The position numbers and the translations under genes were made by a program. A stretch of DNA of 64,000 bases from S010-25 sp964441285. Its GTDB lineage: Bacteria > Pseudomonadota > Gammaproteobacteria > SZUA-229. Each line of letters starts with the position of its first letter. Positions within the stretch are counted from its first letter, which is position 1. The stretch lies in the NCBI GenBank assembly GCA_964441285.1, contig CAYTUK010000005.1:62001-126000 (forward strand), in the 5' to 3' direction. Shown here piece by piece: positions 26,210-36,561 of this stretch. Below the pieces are notes generated by a model that ran no database searches, was not told the DNA's origin, and worked only from the letters and a program-made list of their open reading frames with translations.

Positions 26210-28489
26210 TTATGGTGTCTGTAGCACCGAGCTATCTGTCACTTTAAGGTAGTGACCATCACTTCCAAAGAAATTGGCAATTTCGGTCTGTATTTCCTTG
26301 GTAACTTTGGCATTTTCTCCAACTACCGATGCGGGCGCTAATGGAGAAGCTGGCGTATCAGCAGGGTTCAGTAAAGAGCTATGATTACCCTCGACATATT
26401 TGGTAACGACTTCCAGATTAGCAGTTCCTGGTCCCTGCGTGGTATTGACCTGCGTCAGCCCCATCAGTTTAAGTTGCGGCTCAGTCCCTGCCAGCGGCGC
26501 AGGTACCGTACCTGTGGTGTCGTTCTTATCCGGCACCGTATTCGGCACCACCAGATCAGAAGGCGAGCTATTACTGCCTGCGATCTCAAAGAACAATACG
26601 CCTCGACCGCCTGGAGGCGCTGTTGCAACTAAACTGGCAAAGTTAACCGGATCGCCCGAATCAATCACCGTCTGCGCTGCACCCATAAAGGACTCATAAT
26701 CCGGCGTGCCTTTTATCACACCATTGGCTGCCAGACCCGCAGAAATAGTTGGTTCGAATGTCGCCGAACCATCCAGAATCTTGGGTAGACTCGCACCCCC
26801 AAAAGCAAACGCAGCGGCTTTAACATCCGGTTCAAGCGCCGTAAAGACGGTGCCCACCATCGCACCCAATGAATGCCCAAGAAAATAGATCTTTGCAGGA
26901 TCCATCTTGTTGGACCCATCAGTAATGGTGCCTTTTTCAATATCATCAACCAGTACAAACAGGTCGGAAACACCCTGCCTTAGATTATCCCGTGTATTCT
27001 GTAAGTTAGCCAGATTAATAAAATGACTGCCTGATGAATCAATAATGCCATCAGGGACTGGTGCCGTAATATTCCCCGCAGCATCCTGTGTAACCAGATC
27101 CAGATCAAAGGTACGTTCACCACCTTTAGCCGCCGGATTCTTAAATGCAGCAGTACCATTGGTTTCAAGTCCTGTCACGCCATGCATTGGCAGATCAATT
27201 GCAACCACAGCCAGACAGGCACCTGCCATCGCATCAGAAATAGCTAACATCGTGGTACGATTTGTTGTAATACCATGCTGATAGATCACTACTGGCCATT
27301 TCGCTGGTTTCACTCCTCTCGGACAACTGGCAAATGTTTTTGGTATGGAGACCATCATTGGAATGGTCTGTGTGGAGGTGGCAACGGGTGAAACCTTACC
27401 CGTTAGATAAGATAATAACGCACCGCCGGCACCGTGCCAGAAAGAATTGAGTGCAGTCGGGTCATTTGATGCTGATGACGCGGTTAAATAATAGGGAACC
27501 TGTATTGTACCAACATGAATATCAGCGGCACCCAGGGGTGACAGCGTTGTCATTTTGGATGAAAAACCAGCGGTGGTTGTCAGCGCTCTATCCTGAGTGC
27601 GTGTTGCCTTAAGCACATCGGTGATTGACTGCGTGGTAAAGGTCCATTGTAAAATAATGTCATTCGATGTGAGCGAGGCATCCGACGCAACAATGGCATC
27701 TTCGGTGGGTTTAACAATATTTTTTCTAATGGTTTCCAGTTTAGCGGCACTCTGACCGGCGGCAATAATCTCCGCATCCGTTGCGCCAGGTGCGGGTAAT
27801 AATACCGGTGCTTTTATTGCCGCCTTGATGGCTGCCACACTGGATGGTGGTACTGCTGGCGGTACTGTCAGGTCATACAATACTGCTGCACCACGCGTTA
27901 ACGCATAAGACCCCGAAATCCCGACCGGTTTGCCACTGCTACTTTTGAGTTTATTGGTGATAACCACCGCATAACTGGATTTTGGCGCAAGCGGCTTTAA
28001 TGGCAAAATAACCAATGTTGAAGCGGTTGGATCCACGCTGGACAACGCGGCAATATAATCCACACCGTAGACCAATGGTGCAGCCACCGCAGTCGCCGGA
28101 CCACCCGGACCAACACCTTTTGTTACTGGATAAACACGGACGGACTGAGCAGAAATGCTGTTTGCATCAATGGGCGCACTAAAGCCCGTTGTCATCGGTG
28201 CATCCGTTGAAAAACCGTCTACTCCATTCATTGCCACTTTTGGGTCGGCAAGATTAGTTGGCGATACAACAGGAATATTAAGTGTACCGTCAGATGCCTG
28301 ACCGGGTGCCACTGCAAACAGAAAATCATTCGGAAAAGGGATAATGCTCGCCGCCAGATCATAATTACTAATGGTATCTGTCGTGTTACTGCCGGTTAGA
28401 GAATCCTGCAATGTCGTACTTTTATCACCTTGACAGGCAGTTAGCGCTAAACTTGCCAGACCAGCAAAAATAATCTGTTTTACATTCAT
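26210..28489 (-). CDS. VolA/Pla-1-type outer-membrane lipoprotein lipase
   Basis: From the ATG at 28489 the protein is 759 residues. It has a lipoprotein signal ending in the lipobox LTAC (about residues 15-18), and GGAG stands eight bases upstream of this start; an upstream in-frame ATG at 28513 is less likely. The N-terminal half matches the virulence-factor lipase N-terminal domain and the C-terminal half is an alpha/beta hydrolase with GHSLGA near residue 540 as nucleophile elbow. VolA of Vibrio cholerae is a surface lysophospholipase that hands fatty acids to FadL. The FadL gene directly upstream in the same transcript supports that role here. Confidence 0.85.
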   Translation of the reverse strand: MNVKQIIFAGLASLALTACQGDKSTTLQDSLTGSNTTDTISNYDLAASIIPFPNDFLFAVAPGQASDGTLNIPVVSPTNLADPKVAMNGVDGFSTDAPMTTGFSAPIDANSISAQSVRVYPVTKGVGPGGPATAVAAPLVYGVDYIAALSSVDPTASTLVILPLKPLAPKSSYAVVITNKLKSSSGKPVGISGSYALTRGAAVLYDLTVPPAVPPSSVAAIKAAIKAPVLLPAPGATDAEIIAAGQSAAKLETIRKNIVKPTEDAIVASDASLTSNDIILQWTFTTQSITDVLKATRTQDRALTTTAGFSSKMTTLSPLGAADIHVGTIQVPYYLTASSASNDPTALNSFWHGAGGALLSYLTGKVSPVATSTQTIPMMVSIPKTFASCPRGVKPAKWPVVIYQHGITTNRTTMLAISDAMAGACLAVVAIDLPMHGVTGLETNGTAAFKNPAAKGGERTFDLDLVTQDAAGNITAPVPDGIIDSSGSHFINLANLQNTRDNLRQGVSDLFVLVDDIEKGTITDGSNKMDPAKIYFLGHSLGAMVGTVFTALEPDVKAAAFAFGGASLPKILDGSATFEPTISAGLAANGVIKGTPDYESFMGAAQTVIDSGDPVNFASLVATAPPGGRGVLFFEIAGSNSSPSDLVVPNTVPDKNDTTGTVPAPLAGTEPQLKLMGLTQVNTTQGPGTANLEVVTKYVEGNHSSLLNPADTPASPLAPASVVGENAKVTKEIQTEIANFFGSDGHYLKVTDSSVLQTP

Positions 28490-28524
28490 TTTTAATTCTC
28501 CAGCTATATTCATTTGTATGGCCT

Positions 28525-29853
28525 CTAGTAGTTCCAGCGTAATTGTGCGCTTAGAATATCCACCGAGGCTTTATAGTTCCCCTTGAGGGTCGCTGCCAGA
28601 GCCGGCTGACTACTTTCGAATGTATTATTGATGCTTGTATCGCTAACAAACAGGTGTGAATAACCAACATCCACGGTAAAGGCAGTGTTGATCACATAAC
28701 TGCCACCAAATGATAACCAGGTGCGGTTATTACCCGGAATGCGGGCGGTACGACGCTCCGCATTAGGCACCGGCGTTTCATCGTAAGCCACACCTGTGCG
28801 CAAGGTGATTTTCGGGCTGTACTGCCAGTCCATACCCACTGAATAACGCCAGGTATTCTGCCAGTTTTCTGTGGTCACACCATCAGGCTGACTGGGGTTA
28901 GCAAAATGAATTCTTAATTCATTAAATGAATTCCAGCCGGTCCAGGTCACATCTGCAAGCAATTTCAACTGCTTCAGTTTATGTACCGCACTTACCGAAA
29001 AACTTTGCGGCAAGGTAACCGATGCATTGAGATCGCTGGCCTGAAACGCGCCCGTTGACAGCACGGGTGCGGCAGCCGCTGGCACGCGGAATTCACCACT
29101 GCCTTTTACATCAATCGTCATTTCAGAGCGGTAGGCCAGTCCAAGTGTTGTGGTTGGGGTGATGTCATACAGCAACCCCAGATTAAATCCGTAGCTCAGG
29201 TTACTAACACCATGATTATCCGCATGTAACTTGACAAAACCATCCGCTGCCTGCGGCGTGCCAAGTAATGCCCCAAAATCAATGGCATTAGTGAAGTTAA
29301 CATTGGCTAACATAATATCCACGCCCGCACCGAGTGACAGTTTATCGTTCACCTGATAGGCAATACTGGGATTAAAATTAATCGTTCTTAAATTTGTCCT
29401 GACCGCATGGTAACGCCCCACCCAGGTATCGTTATATTCCGTTTCCAGGCCAAAAGGTGCATTAATACCAAAGCCAAACTTCGTTTTTTTGTTAATTGCC
29501 GTTACCCAATAGACATTCGGCACAAAAGCGGTTTTACCACCATCATCATTTGCACCCGTTAAAGGGATGCCCGTAGCGGTGGTTGACCCCTGATTGGTGA
29601 AAGAAGCCTCAGGGTTAATAAGGTGTCCGACCACAACAATCTGATTGGTTTTAAGTTTCATCATCCCGGCTGGATTAAACCAGACTGTGGTGGCATCTTC
29701 TGCACTGGCAGCAGCACCGGCAAAGGCATTACCCTGACCTGTGGCACTGTTTTCGATTAGAGCAAAACCCGATGCGGATGATTGTGTTGAAAGACCTGAT
29801 GCTGTAACTGCCAGAATAGCAGTAAATAGATACGAACCTGTTTTAGGATTCAT
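28525..29853 (-). CDS. fadL: FadL-family outer-membrane long-chain fatty acid channel
   Basis: This 442-residue protein has a signal peptide (1-27, cut after SSA) and then SGFALIENSATGQGNAFAG, the N-terminal plug sequence typical of FadL/OmpP1/TodX channels. The C-terminus ends in an aromatic residue pattern (LRWNY), as expected for a beta-barrel. FadL takes up long-chain fatty acids or other hydrophobic substrates across the outer membrane. It precedes the VolA-like lipase by 35 bases, so the two are probably one operon. GAGGGGAAAA precedes the start. No acyl-CoA synthetase gene is in the neighbourhood. Confidence 0.9.
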   Translation of the reverse strand: MNPKTGSYLFTAILAVTASGLSTQSSASGFALIENSATGQGNAFAGAAASAEDATTVWFNPAGMMKLKTNQIVVVGHLINPEASFTNQGSTTATGIPLTGANDDGGKTAFVPNVYWVTAINKKTKFGFGINAPFGLETEYNDTWVGRYHAVRTNLRTINFNPSIAYQVNDKLSLGAGVDIMLANVNFTNAIDFGALLGTPQAADGFVKLHADNHGVSNLSYGFNLGLLYDITPTTTLGLAYRSEMTIDVKGSGEFRVPAAAAPVLSTGAFQASDLNASVTLPQSFSVSAVHKLKQLKLLADVTWTGWNSFNELRIHFANPSQPDGVTTENWQNTWRYSVGMDWQYSPKITLRTGVAYDETPVPNAERRTARIPGNNRTWLSFGGSYVINTAFTVDVGYSHLFVSDTSINNTFESSQPALAATLKGNYKASVDILSAQLRWNY

Positions 29854-30186
29854 ACATTTTTCCCCTCATAAAACCAAATTGAGCCTGCGATCTTGTAATC
29901 ACAGTTTATTTATTGCGGTTAGTTTCGGTCACAAACAAATCTTGTCTCCATAATGTACTTATGGCTAATATACATGTATTCATTATTAAAAAAATTATTT
30001 TATTTCATGTATACCAGACAAAAAACCATAACTTATCTATAAATATCTCGGCAGTTGCTACCATCATACGACAGCTAATTATAAATTAAAACCAGTAAAT
30101 GCTTATATATACAGGTAAATTCAGCAACAATTGAAAATAAAATCCTTTCTCAGCCAGGTTCAGCTAAACCGGAACATGAAACTCTA

Positions 30187-30335
30187 TTACTAATTCTATT
30201 CCTGACGGGATGGATGAAACGGATACTTAATGGTGTTAAAACACGCTGTCAATACACCCCTGTCGGCTCGACACCCGCATCCCTGCGGCTAACAGTCTTG
30301 AACCGTAAGCATCTTTTTCATCCGGTTCAGTAATA
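30187..30335 (+). repeat. Dispersed inverted-repeat element, copy 2
   Basis: This near full-length copy begins TTACTAATTC, has the left arm GGATGAAACGGATACTTA, the core GCATCCCTGCGGCTAACAG and the right arm reading TTTTTCATCCGG before the end TTCAGTAATA. The arms pair to make a long imperfect stem. It lies between the fadL promoter region and the end of yciA. The remainder of the 519-base gap (29854-30372) is AT-rich with no gene that I can see. Confidence 0.8.
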
Positions 30336-30372
30336 AAGTCCGTACCGAAGTAAATTGACAGGGACAACTGCA

Positions 30373-30786
30373 TCAAGGCAAAGCTTTTGGCTGACGATTT
30401 TCATCAATAGCAACATATACCAACATCGCTTCAGTCACTTTAATACACTGTATTTCCCCCTCTTCCATCCTTTCTGCATAAACAATCACCTTCACTTTCA
30501 CTGAAGTATGACCTTCAGTGATAATATCAGCATAACAGCTGATTAAATCACCCACAAATACCGGCTTTTTAAATTCAAACGAATCAACCGCACGCGTCAC
30601 CACGGCACCACGCACTCGCTGACGTGCAGGAATACTGCCAGCAATATCAACATATGACATAATCCAGCCACCAAAAATACTCCCGCCGGGGTTTATATCT
30701 GCTGGACGCGCCTGGACACGAATAACCGGCATTTTACCTTCGGGTAAACGGTCCTGTTGATTATTATTTTGATTACTCGCGGCCAT
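30373..30786 (-). CDS. yciA: Acyl-CoA thioesterase, YciA type
   Basis: This 137-residue hotdog-fold protein carries DINPGGSIFGGWIMSYVDIAG, the YciA-type active-site region with a catalytic Asp, and KPVFVGDLISCYADI downstream. It hydrolyses short- to medium-chain acyl-CoA esters. It is a single gene, divergent from the alpha/beta hydrolase gene. The length matches YciA (about 132-140). Confidence 0.9.
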   Translation of the reverse strand: MAASNQNNNQQDRLPEGKMPVIRVQARPADINPGGSIFGGWIMSYVDIAGSIPARQRVRGAVVTRAVDSFEFKKPVFVGDLISCYADIITEGHTSVKVKVIVYAERMEEGEIQCIKVTEAMLVYVAIDENRQPKALP

Positions 30787-30840
30787 AAATCGTCTCCGGC
30801 ATCATAGGCAATAACTACACAGAGATTAAAATAACACTCA

Positions 30841-31602
30841 ATGAACAAAACTAGAAGCATTAAAACCTCTTTTATTGGTAGTCAGCGCAATCGACTCGAT
30901 GGCAGACTTGAGTTTCCTACAGGTAAAATAAAAGCATTTATAATATTCAGCCATTGCTTTACCTGCACTAAAGATATTTTAATCACCTACCGAAGTAGCC
31001 GCCTGTTGGCACAGGCAGGCTACGCGGTTTTACGCTTTGATTTTTCTGGTCTGGGTGATAGTGAAGGAGATTTTGCAAATTGTAATTTTTCTACCACGGT
31101 GGAAGATTGCCTGGCGGCAATACAATTTTTGAGCAAAAATTATTCAGCACCATCTATATTAATAGGCCATAGTCTTGGCGGCACAACATCACTGGCTGCG
31201 GCAATAGAGGCAACCTGCATTAAGCAAGTTGTAACGATTGCCGCGCCGAGCCAGCCAACACATGTATTACACCATTTTAATCATGCCCTGATGCTGCTTG
31301 AACAGGATATACCCTCAAGTTTTGAAGTGGCAGGAAAATTTTATGCTATTAATCCACAATTTGTCGTCGATATTCACCAGTGGAATATGCAGACATATTT
31401 GGGGAAACTAAATAAGCCTGCCTTAATTTTTAAGGTAGAAGATGATGCACTGGTCAATGAAAAAGATGCCAGCGACATCGAGCAATGGGTTAAAGGCGAA
31501 ACAACATTAATTAATTTAGCTAATACAGATCATTTACTTTCGAGCAAACAGGCCAATATTGATGTTATCAATAAGATTATTGCATGGCTGGAAAATCCAT
31601 AG
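30841..31602 (+). CDS. Alpha/beta hydrolase (unknown substrate)
   Basis: The 253-residue protein is an alpha/beta hydrolase with the nucleophile elbow GHSLGG (near residue 110), an acid in KVEDDALV and a histidine in NTDHLLSS as the likely triad. An FSGLGDSEGDFA segment lies near the oxyanion region. The same type is often fused to, or beside, an OsmC protein; none is present here. There is no signal peptide, so it acts in the cytosol. It is convergent with sucD. Confidence 0.8.
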   Translation: MNKTRSIKTSFIGSQRNRLDGRLEFPTGKIKAFIIFSHCFTCTKDILITYRSSRLLAQAGYAVLRFDFSGLGDSEGDFANCNFSTTVEDCLAAIQFLSKNYSAPSILIGHSLGGTTSLAAAIEATCIKQVVTIAAPSQPTHVLHHFNHALMLLEQDIPSSFEVAGKFYAINPQFVVDIHQWNMQTYLGKLNKPALIFKVEDDALVNEKDASDIEQWVKGETTLINLANTDHLLSSKQANIDVINKIIAWLENP

Positions 31603-31645
31603 AGAGCTTTGCACGAAGCATCTTTTCCGCTTTTCTCTCTCCATT

Positions 31646-32518
31646 TCACCAGCCCGTCGCTGCTGCCACACCTTTGCCCAAATCCGCAGGTGAGCGTACG
31701 GTATAGACTCCGACTTTTTCCAGCGCAGCAAATTTTTCTGCCGCCGTGCCTTTACCGCCTGCAATAATCGCACCAGCGTGACCCATACGTTTACCTTTGG
31801 GGGCCGTGCCACCTGCAATAAAAGCCGTTACCGGTTTAGTCACTTCAGACTGGATAAACTCTGCGGCTTCCTCTTCAGCACTGCCACCGATTTCACCCAC
31901 CATTAAAATTGCTTCAGTCTGCGTATCCGCTTCAAATAATTTCAGGCAATCAATAAAACTGGTTCCAGGTATCGGATCACCGCCGATACCAATGCAGGTG
32001 CTTTGTCCAAAACCAGGGTCAGTAGTCTGTTTTACGGCTTCATAAGTTAAGGTGCCAGAGCGTGAAACCACACCTACTTTTCCGGGCTGATGAATTTCCC
32101 CCGGCATAATGCCAATCTTGCATTCCCCCGGCGTAATAATGCCCGGACAATTGGGGCCGATAATATGCACAGCCTCACTGTCGGCAACCATTTTCACTTC
32201 CAGCATATCCAGTGTTGGAATACCTTCCGTAATGCAAACAATGATTTTAATGCCTGCATCAATGGCTTCAAGCATGGAATCTTTGCAAAAAGCTGCGGGA
32301 ACATAAATGACTGTTGCATCTGCGCCGGTTTCCCTTATTGCGGCTTTGACCGTGTTAAATACTGGCAATTCAAGGTGCACCTGCCCGCCTTTACCTGGTG
32401 TCACCCCACCCATCATTTTTGTTCCATAGGCAATGGCCTGTGCAGAATGAAAAGTACCTTGCTTACCCGTAAAACCCTGGCAGATGACTTTGGTATTTTT
32501 ATTAATTAACACACTCAT
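31646..32518 (-). CDS. sucD: Succinyl-CoA synthetase alpha subunit
   Basis: This 290-residue protein begins MSVLINKNTKVICQGFTGKQGTFH with the CoA-binding Rossmann domain and has the phosphohistidine loop GHAGAIIAGGKGTA (His near 246). It forms the alpha-beta enzyme with SucC and makes ATP or GTP from succinyl-CoA. It is the last gene of the suc operon, 52 bases after sucC. Confidence 0.97.
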   Translation of the reverse strand: MSVLINKNTKVICQGFTGKQGTFHSAQAIAYGTKMMGGVTPGKGGQVHLELPVFNTVKAAIRETGADATVIYVPAAFCKDSMLEAIDAGIKIIVCITEGIPTLDMLEVKMVADSEAVHIIGPNCPGIITPGECKIGIMPGEIHQPGKVGVVSRSGTLTYEAVKQTTDPGFGQSTCIGIGGDPIPGTSFIDCLKLFEADTQTEAILMVGEIGGSAEEEAAEFIQSEVTKPVTAFIAGGTAPKGKRMGHAGAIIAGGKGTAAEKFAALEKVGVYTVRSPADLGKGVAAATGW

Positions 32519-32570
32519 AAAAGACGCTCATAAAATTTATTGTCTGTATTCATCTGTGGAAAAATATTTC

Positions 32571-33734
32571 TTAGCTGTTAACTTTGGCAACAATCTTCTC
32601 TGCGGCTTCGGTCAGTCCGTTAGCGGCGATAATATTTACCCCGCTATCGCGCAATAGCTGACTGCCGCGTTCGGCATTGTTACCTTCCAGACGCACCACC
32701 ACCGGTACATTGACATGCACCTGTTCTACCGCTTCTATTATACCTTCGGCAATTAAATCGCAACGCACAATGCCACCAAAAATATTCACCAGAATGCCTT
32801 TAACATTGCTATCGGAAAGAATAATCTTAAAGGCTTCACTGACACGCTCCGTGGTCGCACCACCACCCACATCAAGAAAATTTGCCGGGTGACCACCACA
32901 CAATTTAATTAAATCCATCGTTGCCATTGCTAGCCCGGCACCATTAACCATGCAACCGATATCGCCATCGAGTGAGATGTAATTTAGCTCCCATTCTTTT
33001 GCACGATTTTCTCTTGCATCTTCCTGCGATACATCACGCATTGCGAGTAATCCCTGCTGACGGTATAACGCATTATCATCAATATTAATTTTACCGTCCA
33101 GGCAGATTATCCGGGATTGGCTGGTTACGACCAACGGATTAATTTCAACCAGACTTAAATCTTTTTCGACAAACATTTTTGCAAACCCAGTCAGCAACTT
33201 TGAAAACTGTTTAATTTCATCTGCCTGTAAATTCAAACCAAATGCTAGTTCATTTGCCTGAAAGGGTTGCAATCCAGTCAATGGGTTAATGGTCACTTTA
33301 AGAATTTTTTCTGGTGTGTCGGCGGCCACCTTTTCGATTTCCATGCCACCCTCAGTCGAAGCCATAATCACTACGCGTTGTGATGAACGATCCACCACCG
33401 CACCAAGATACAGTTCCCGCGCAATGTCACTGACTTCTTCAATCAATACCGTGTTGACCGGTTGTCCATTGGCATCTGTTTGATGTGTAACCAGATGAGT
33501 TCCCAGCATTCCCGATACAGTTTCACGCACAGCATCGACACTATCCACTAATTTTACACCCCCAGCTTTACCGCGCCCACCAGCATGTACCTGTGCTTTA
33601 ACTACCCAGGCATCACCACTTAACTGCTTCATGGCATCGCCAACTTCATCGACTGATGTCACCACCTGAAAGTTAGGCACCGGCATCCCATAACTGGAAA
33701 ATATCTGCTTCGCCTGATATTCATGTAAATTCAT
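32571..33734 (-). CDS. sucC: Succinyl-CoA synthetase beta subunit
   Basis: This 387-residue ATP-grasp protein begins MNLHEYQAKQIFSSYGMPVP and has KAQVHAGGRGKAGGVKL (nucleotide binding) and a C-terminal CoA-ligase domain with NIFGGIVRCD. It is the partner of SucD. It is 48 bases downstream of lpd in the operon. Confidence 0.97.
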   Translation of the reverse strand: MNLHEYQAKQIFSSYGMPVPNFQVVTSVDEVGDAMKQLSGDAWVVKAQVHAGGRGKAGGVKLVDSVDAVRETVSGMLGTHLVTHQTDANGQPVNTVLIEEVSDIARELYLGAVVDRSSQRVVIMASTEGGMEIEKVAADTPEKILKVTINPLTGLQPFQANELAFGLNLQADEIKQFSKLLTGFAKMFVEKDLSLVEINPLVVTSQSRIICLDGKINIDDNALYRQQGLLAMRDVSQEDARENRAKEWELNYISLDGDIGCMVNGAGLAMATMDLIKLCGGHPANFLDVGGGATTERVSEAFKIILSDSNVKGILVNIFGGIVRCDLIAEGIIEAVEQVHVNVPVVVRLEGNNAERGSQLLRDSGVNIIAANGLTEAAEKIVAKVNS

Positions 33735-33782
33735 TTCATGCTCTTCTATTAGATTCTTCTATTGGCTAAAATTTGTAACCGG

Positions 33783-35252
33783 CTAATTCTTTATGTGTAT
33801 AGCACAACCTTGAATTGACAAGGCGGCTTCATGTAGTGCCTCGGACAATGTTGGATGGGCAAACAGGGTCATCGTCAGATCTTCTACCGTTGCCTGCATT
33901 TCCATTGCAATCACTGCCTGAGCAATGATTTCAGAGGCCTGTGGTGCCAGTATATGAACACCCAGTATCTGGTCTGTTTTGGTGTCACTGATGATTTTTA
34001 TCAACCCCTCTGCATCCCCTGCTGCCCGCGCACGGCCATTCGCGGCAAGTGGAAAACGTCCAACTTTATAATCCAGCACCTTGTTTTCACATTGCTCTTC
34101 AGTTAAACCCACCCAGGCAATTTCAGGATGTGTATAGATAACGGATGGCACCAAATCATAATCAACCTCTAACGAATCACCGGCGATACGATGCGCGACC
34201 ATAATGCCCTCTGCTGAGGCTTTATGCGCCAGCATCTGTCCACCTACAACGTCACCAATTGCATAGATACCCGGCACACTGGTTTCACATTTTTTATTCA
34301 CCAGAATATAACCGCGCTCATTGGTTTCTACACCAAACTCTTTACCAAATACACGTTCGCTGTTTGGCTTACGGCCAACAGCGACAATTAGCCCGTCAAA
34401 TATTTCAGTTTGTTCCGTGCCGTCATACCCATAAGTAACCTGCACTTTCCTGTTTTCAATCACTGCTGATATTAAACGCGCATTCAGCCGGATGTCCAGC
34501 CCCTGCTGAGTAAGCAGACGCATTGCCTGCTGACGAATGCTTTTATCAACTGAAGGCAGTAAATCAGGCATCGCTTCGAGTAATACGACTTTAGAACCCA
34601 ACCGCTGCCAGATAGTCCCAAGTTCAAGCCCGATGGCACCGGCTCCAATAATGCCAAGCCTGACTGGTACCCTGTTTAATTCCAGCGCCCCAGCTGAATC
34701 AAAAATGTAGTTATCCGTTAGAGGTGCCTGCGGCAATCTCACTGGAGAAGACCCCGTTGCTACAATAATGTTTGTAGCTTCAAGCGTTGCTATACACTGC
34801 CTGGTTTTTCTATCTTTAACATAAACGCAGTATCGCCCCGACTGATCTGACGCTTTTATTTTTCCGCGACCACTATAATGGACGACTTTATTTGCTTTGA
34901 ATAATGCAGCAATACCCTGCGTTAATTCTTTAACTACCCGATCTTTTCGGGCCTGCATTCGAGGCAGATCCAGCTCGATACGTCCAGTCTTAATACCATG
35001 CTGATTAAACTCACGCTTTGCTTTATCATATAAATGAGAAGATTCAAGCAGCGCTTTTGAGGGGATACAACCCACATTCAGGCAGGTGCCACCTGGCGAG
35101 AACTGCCCCTGATGATTCATCCATTCATCAACACAGGCAGTTTTTAAACCCAGCTGCGCACAACGGATGGCGGCAACGTAGCCGCCAGGACCCGCACCAA
35201 TGACAATAACGTCATAGTGTGCCTGTTGAATTTTTTCTTTTTTAGCAACCAT
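33783..35252 (-). CDS. lpd: Dihydrolipoyl dehydrogenase (E3)
   Basis: This 489-residue flavoprotein has GAGPGGYVAAIRCA for FAD, the redox-active disulfide GGTCLNVGCIPSK (about 53-65), a second nucleotide-binding GAGAIGLELG and the HPTLSEA active-site histidine near the end. It re-oxidises the lipoyl groups of the 2-oxoglutarate dehydrogenase complex, and probably of GcvH, because no other classical lpd is visible. It lies in the suc operon between sucB and sucC. Confidence 0.95.
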   Translation of the reverse strand: MVAKKEKIQQAHYDVIVIGAGPGGYVAAIRCAQLGLKTACVDEWMNHQGQFSPGGTCLNVGCIPSKALLESSHLYDKAKREFNQHGIKTGRIELDLPRMQARKDRVVKELTQGIAALFKANKVVHYSGRGKIKASDQSGRYCVYVKDRKTRQCIATLEATNIIVATGSSPVRLPQAPLTDNYIFDSAGALELNRVPVRLGIIGAGAIGLELGTIWQRLGSKVVLLEAMPDLLPSVDKSIRQQAMRLLTQQGLDIRLNARLISAVIENRKVQVTYGYDGTEQTEIFDGLIVAVGRKPNSERVFGKEFGVETNERGYILVNKKCETSVPGIYAIGDVVGGQMLAHKASAEGIMVAHRIAGDSLEVDYDLVPSVIYTHPEIAWVGLTEEQCENKVLDYKVGRFPLAANGRARAAGDAEGLIKIISDTKTDQILGVHILAPQASEIIAQAVIAMEMQATVEDLTMTLFAHPTLSEALHEAALSIQGCAIHIKN

Positions 35253-35307
35253 AATTTAGTAACCATAATAAAGTTTTTACAATGATTATTGTCTATAAAT
35301 TTAGTCT

Positions 35308-36549
35308 CTACAAACCCAGCAACATTCTGGATGGATCTTCCAGTAATTCCTTGACCGTCACCAGGAAACGCACTGCACTGCTACCGTCGATAAGACGGTG
35401 ATCATAGGATAATGCCAGATACATAACCGGTAGCGCAACAATTTCATTGTCTACCACCATCGCACGTTGCTGTATATTATGCATCCCCAGTATGGCACTT
35501 TGTGGCGGATTTAAAATCGGCGTTGATAACATCGAACCAAACACACCACCATTGGACAGCGTGAAAGTACCACCAGTTATATCCTCAAGAGTTAAGTTAT
35601 TGTTTTTTGCGCGCATTGAAAAATCTGCGATAGCCTGCTCTATCTGGGCAAGACTGAGAAAATCCACATCACGTAATACGGGAACAACCAGTCCCTTTGG
35701 CCCTGACACGGCGACACCAATATCATAATAGCCGTGATAGACCACATCATTACCATCAATCGATGCGTTAATTTCAGGAAACCGCTTTAACGCTTCAACA
35801 CAGGCCCGGATAAAAAATGACATGAACCCCAGTCGCACCTTAAACTGCTTTTCAAAAGCCTCTTTATAGCGGCTACGCAGCGTCATTATTGGCTGCATAT
35901 TCACTTCATTAAATGTTGTTAAAATTGCCGCATTGCGCTGTGCCTGTACCAGCCTTTCCGCAATGATGCTGCGCAGCCGAGTCATTGGCACACGGCGCTC
36001 TAACCGTTCAGTTGATACTGTTTTCTCCAATGCATTATTTACCGCTACCGTCTTATTCTGCTGTGTGGATACAACGGGTAGAACGTCTTCTTTATCGTTA
36101 TCGTTCTTTTCCTGGCGTGCTTCGATATATGCCTCAACATCCGATTTTAATATTCGGCCTTTTTTACCACTACCAGTAATTTTATCCGTCTCAAGATTAA
36201 ATGCAGCGATCAATTTTCTAACCGATGGACTCATCCCCGCTGGATTATTTTCTTGCTGAAATTTATCTGGCGCTTCATCATGGCTGTTATCTGCCGTTGG
36301 TGTTGCGATAGCTTTATCATCAATGACTGCCAGTAGTTCACCCGATTTTACTGTCGCCCCAAGCTGAAAGTTTATTTCTGTAACTATTCCAGCATGAATA
36401 GCAGGCACTTCCAGCACAACCTTATCCGTTTCCAGATCAACCAGCACTTCATCTTCCATAATTGTATCGCCCGTAGACTTATACCAGTTAGCAATGATGG
36501 CATCGGCAATTGATTCAGGCAGCTCGGGTACTTTTATTTCAATACTCAT
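35308..36549 (-). CDS. sucB: 2-oxoglutarate dehydrogenase E2, dihydrolipoyl succinyltransferase
   Basis: The 413-residue protein has one lipoyl domain (DLETDKVVLEVP, lipoyl lysine near residue 43), a peripheral subunit-binding domain (MSPSVRKLIAAFNLE, about 105-140), and the catalytic acyltransferase domain ending in YDHRLIDGSSAVRFL with the catalytic histidine. The three domains are in the standard order. It is 12 bases after sucA. Confidence 0.96.
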   Translation of the reverse strand: MSIEIKVPELPESIADAIIANWYKSTGDTIMEDEVLVDLETDKVVLEVPAIHAGIVTEINFQLGATVKSGELLAVIDDKAIATPTADNSHDEAPDKFQQENNPAGMSPSVRKLIAAFNLETDKITGSGKKGRILKSDVEAYIEARQEKNDNDKEDVLPVVSTQQNKTVAVNNALEKTVSTERLERRVPMTRLRSIIAERLVQAQRNAAILTTFNEVNMQPIMTLRSRYKEAFEKQFKVRLGFMSFFIRACVEALKRFPEINASIDGNDVVYHGYYDIGVAVSGPKGLVVPVLRDVDFLSLAQIEQAIADFSMRAKNNNLTLEDITGGTFTLSNGGVFGSMLSTPILNPPQSAILGMHNIQQRAMVVDNEIVALPVMYLALSYDHRLIDGSSAVRFLVTVKELLEDPSRMLLGL

Positions 36550-36561
36550 ACGGGATTTTCC

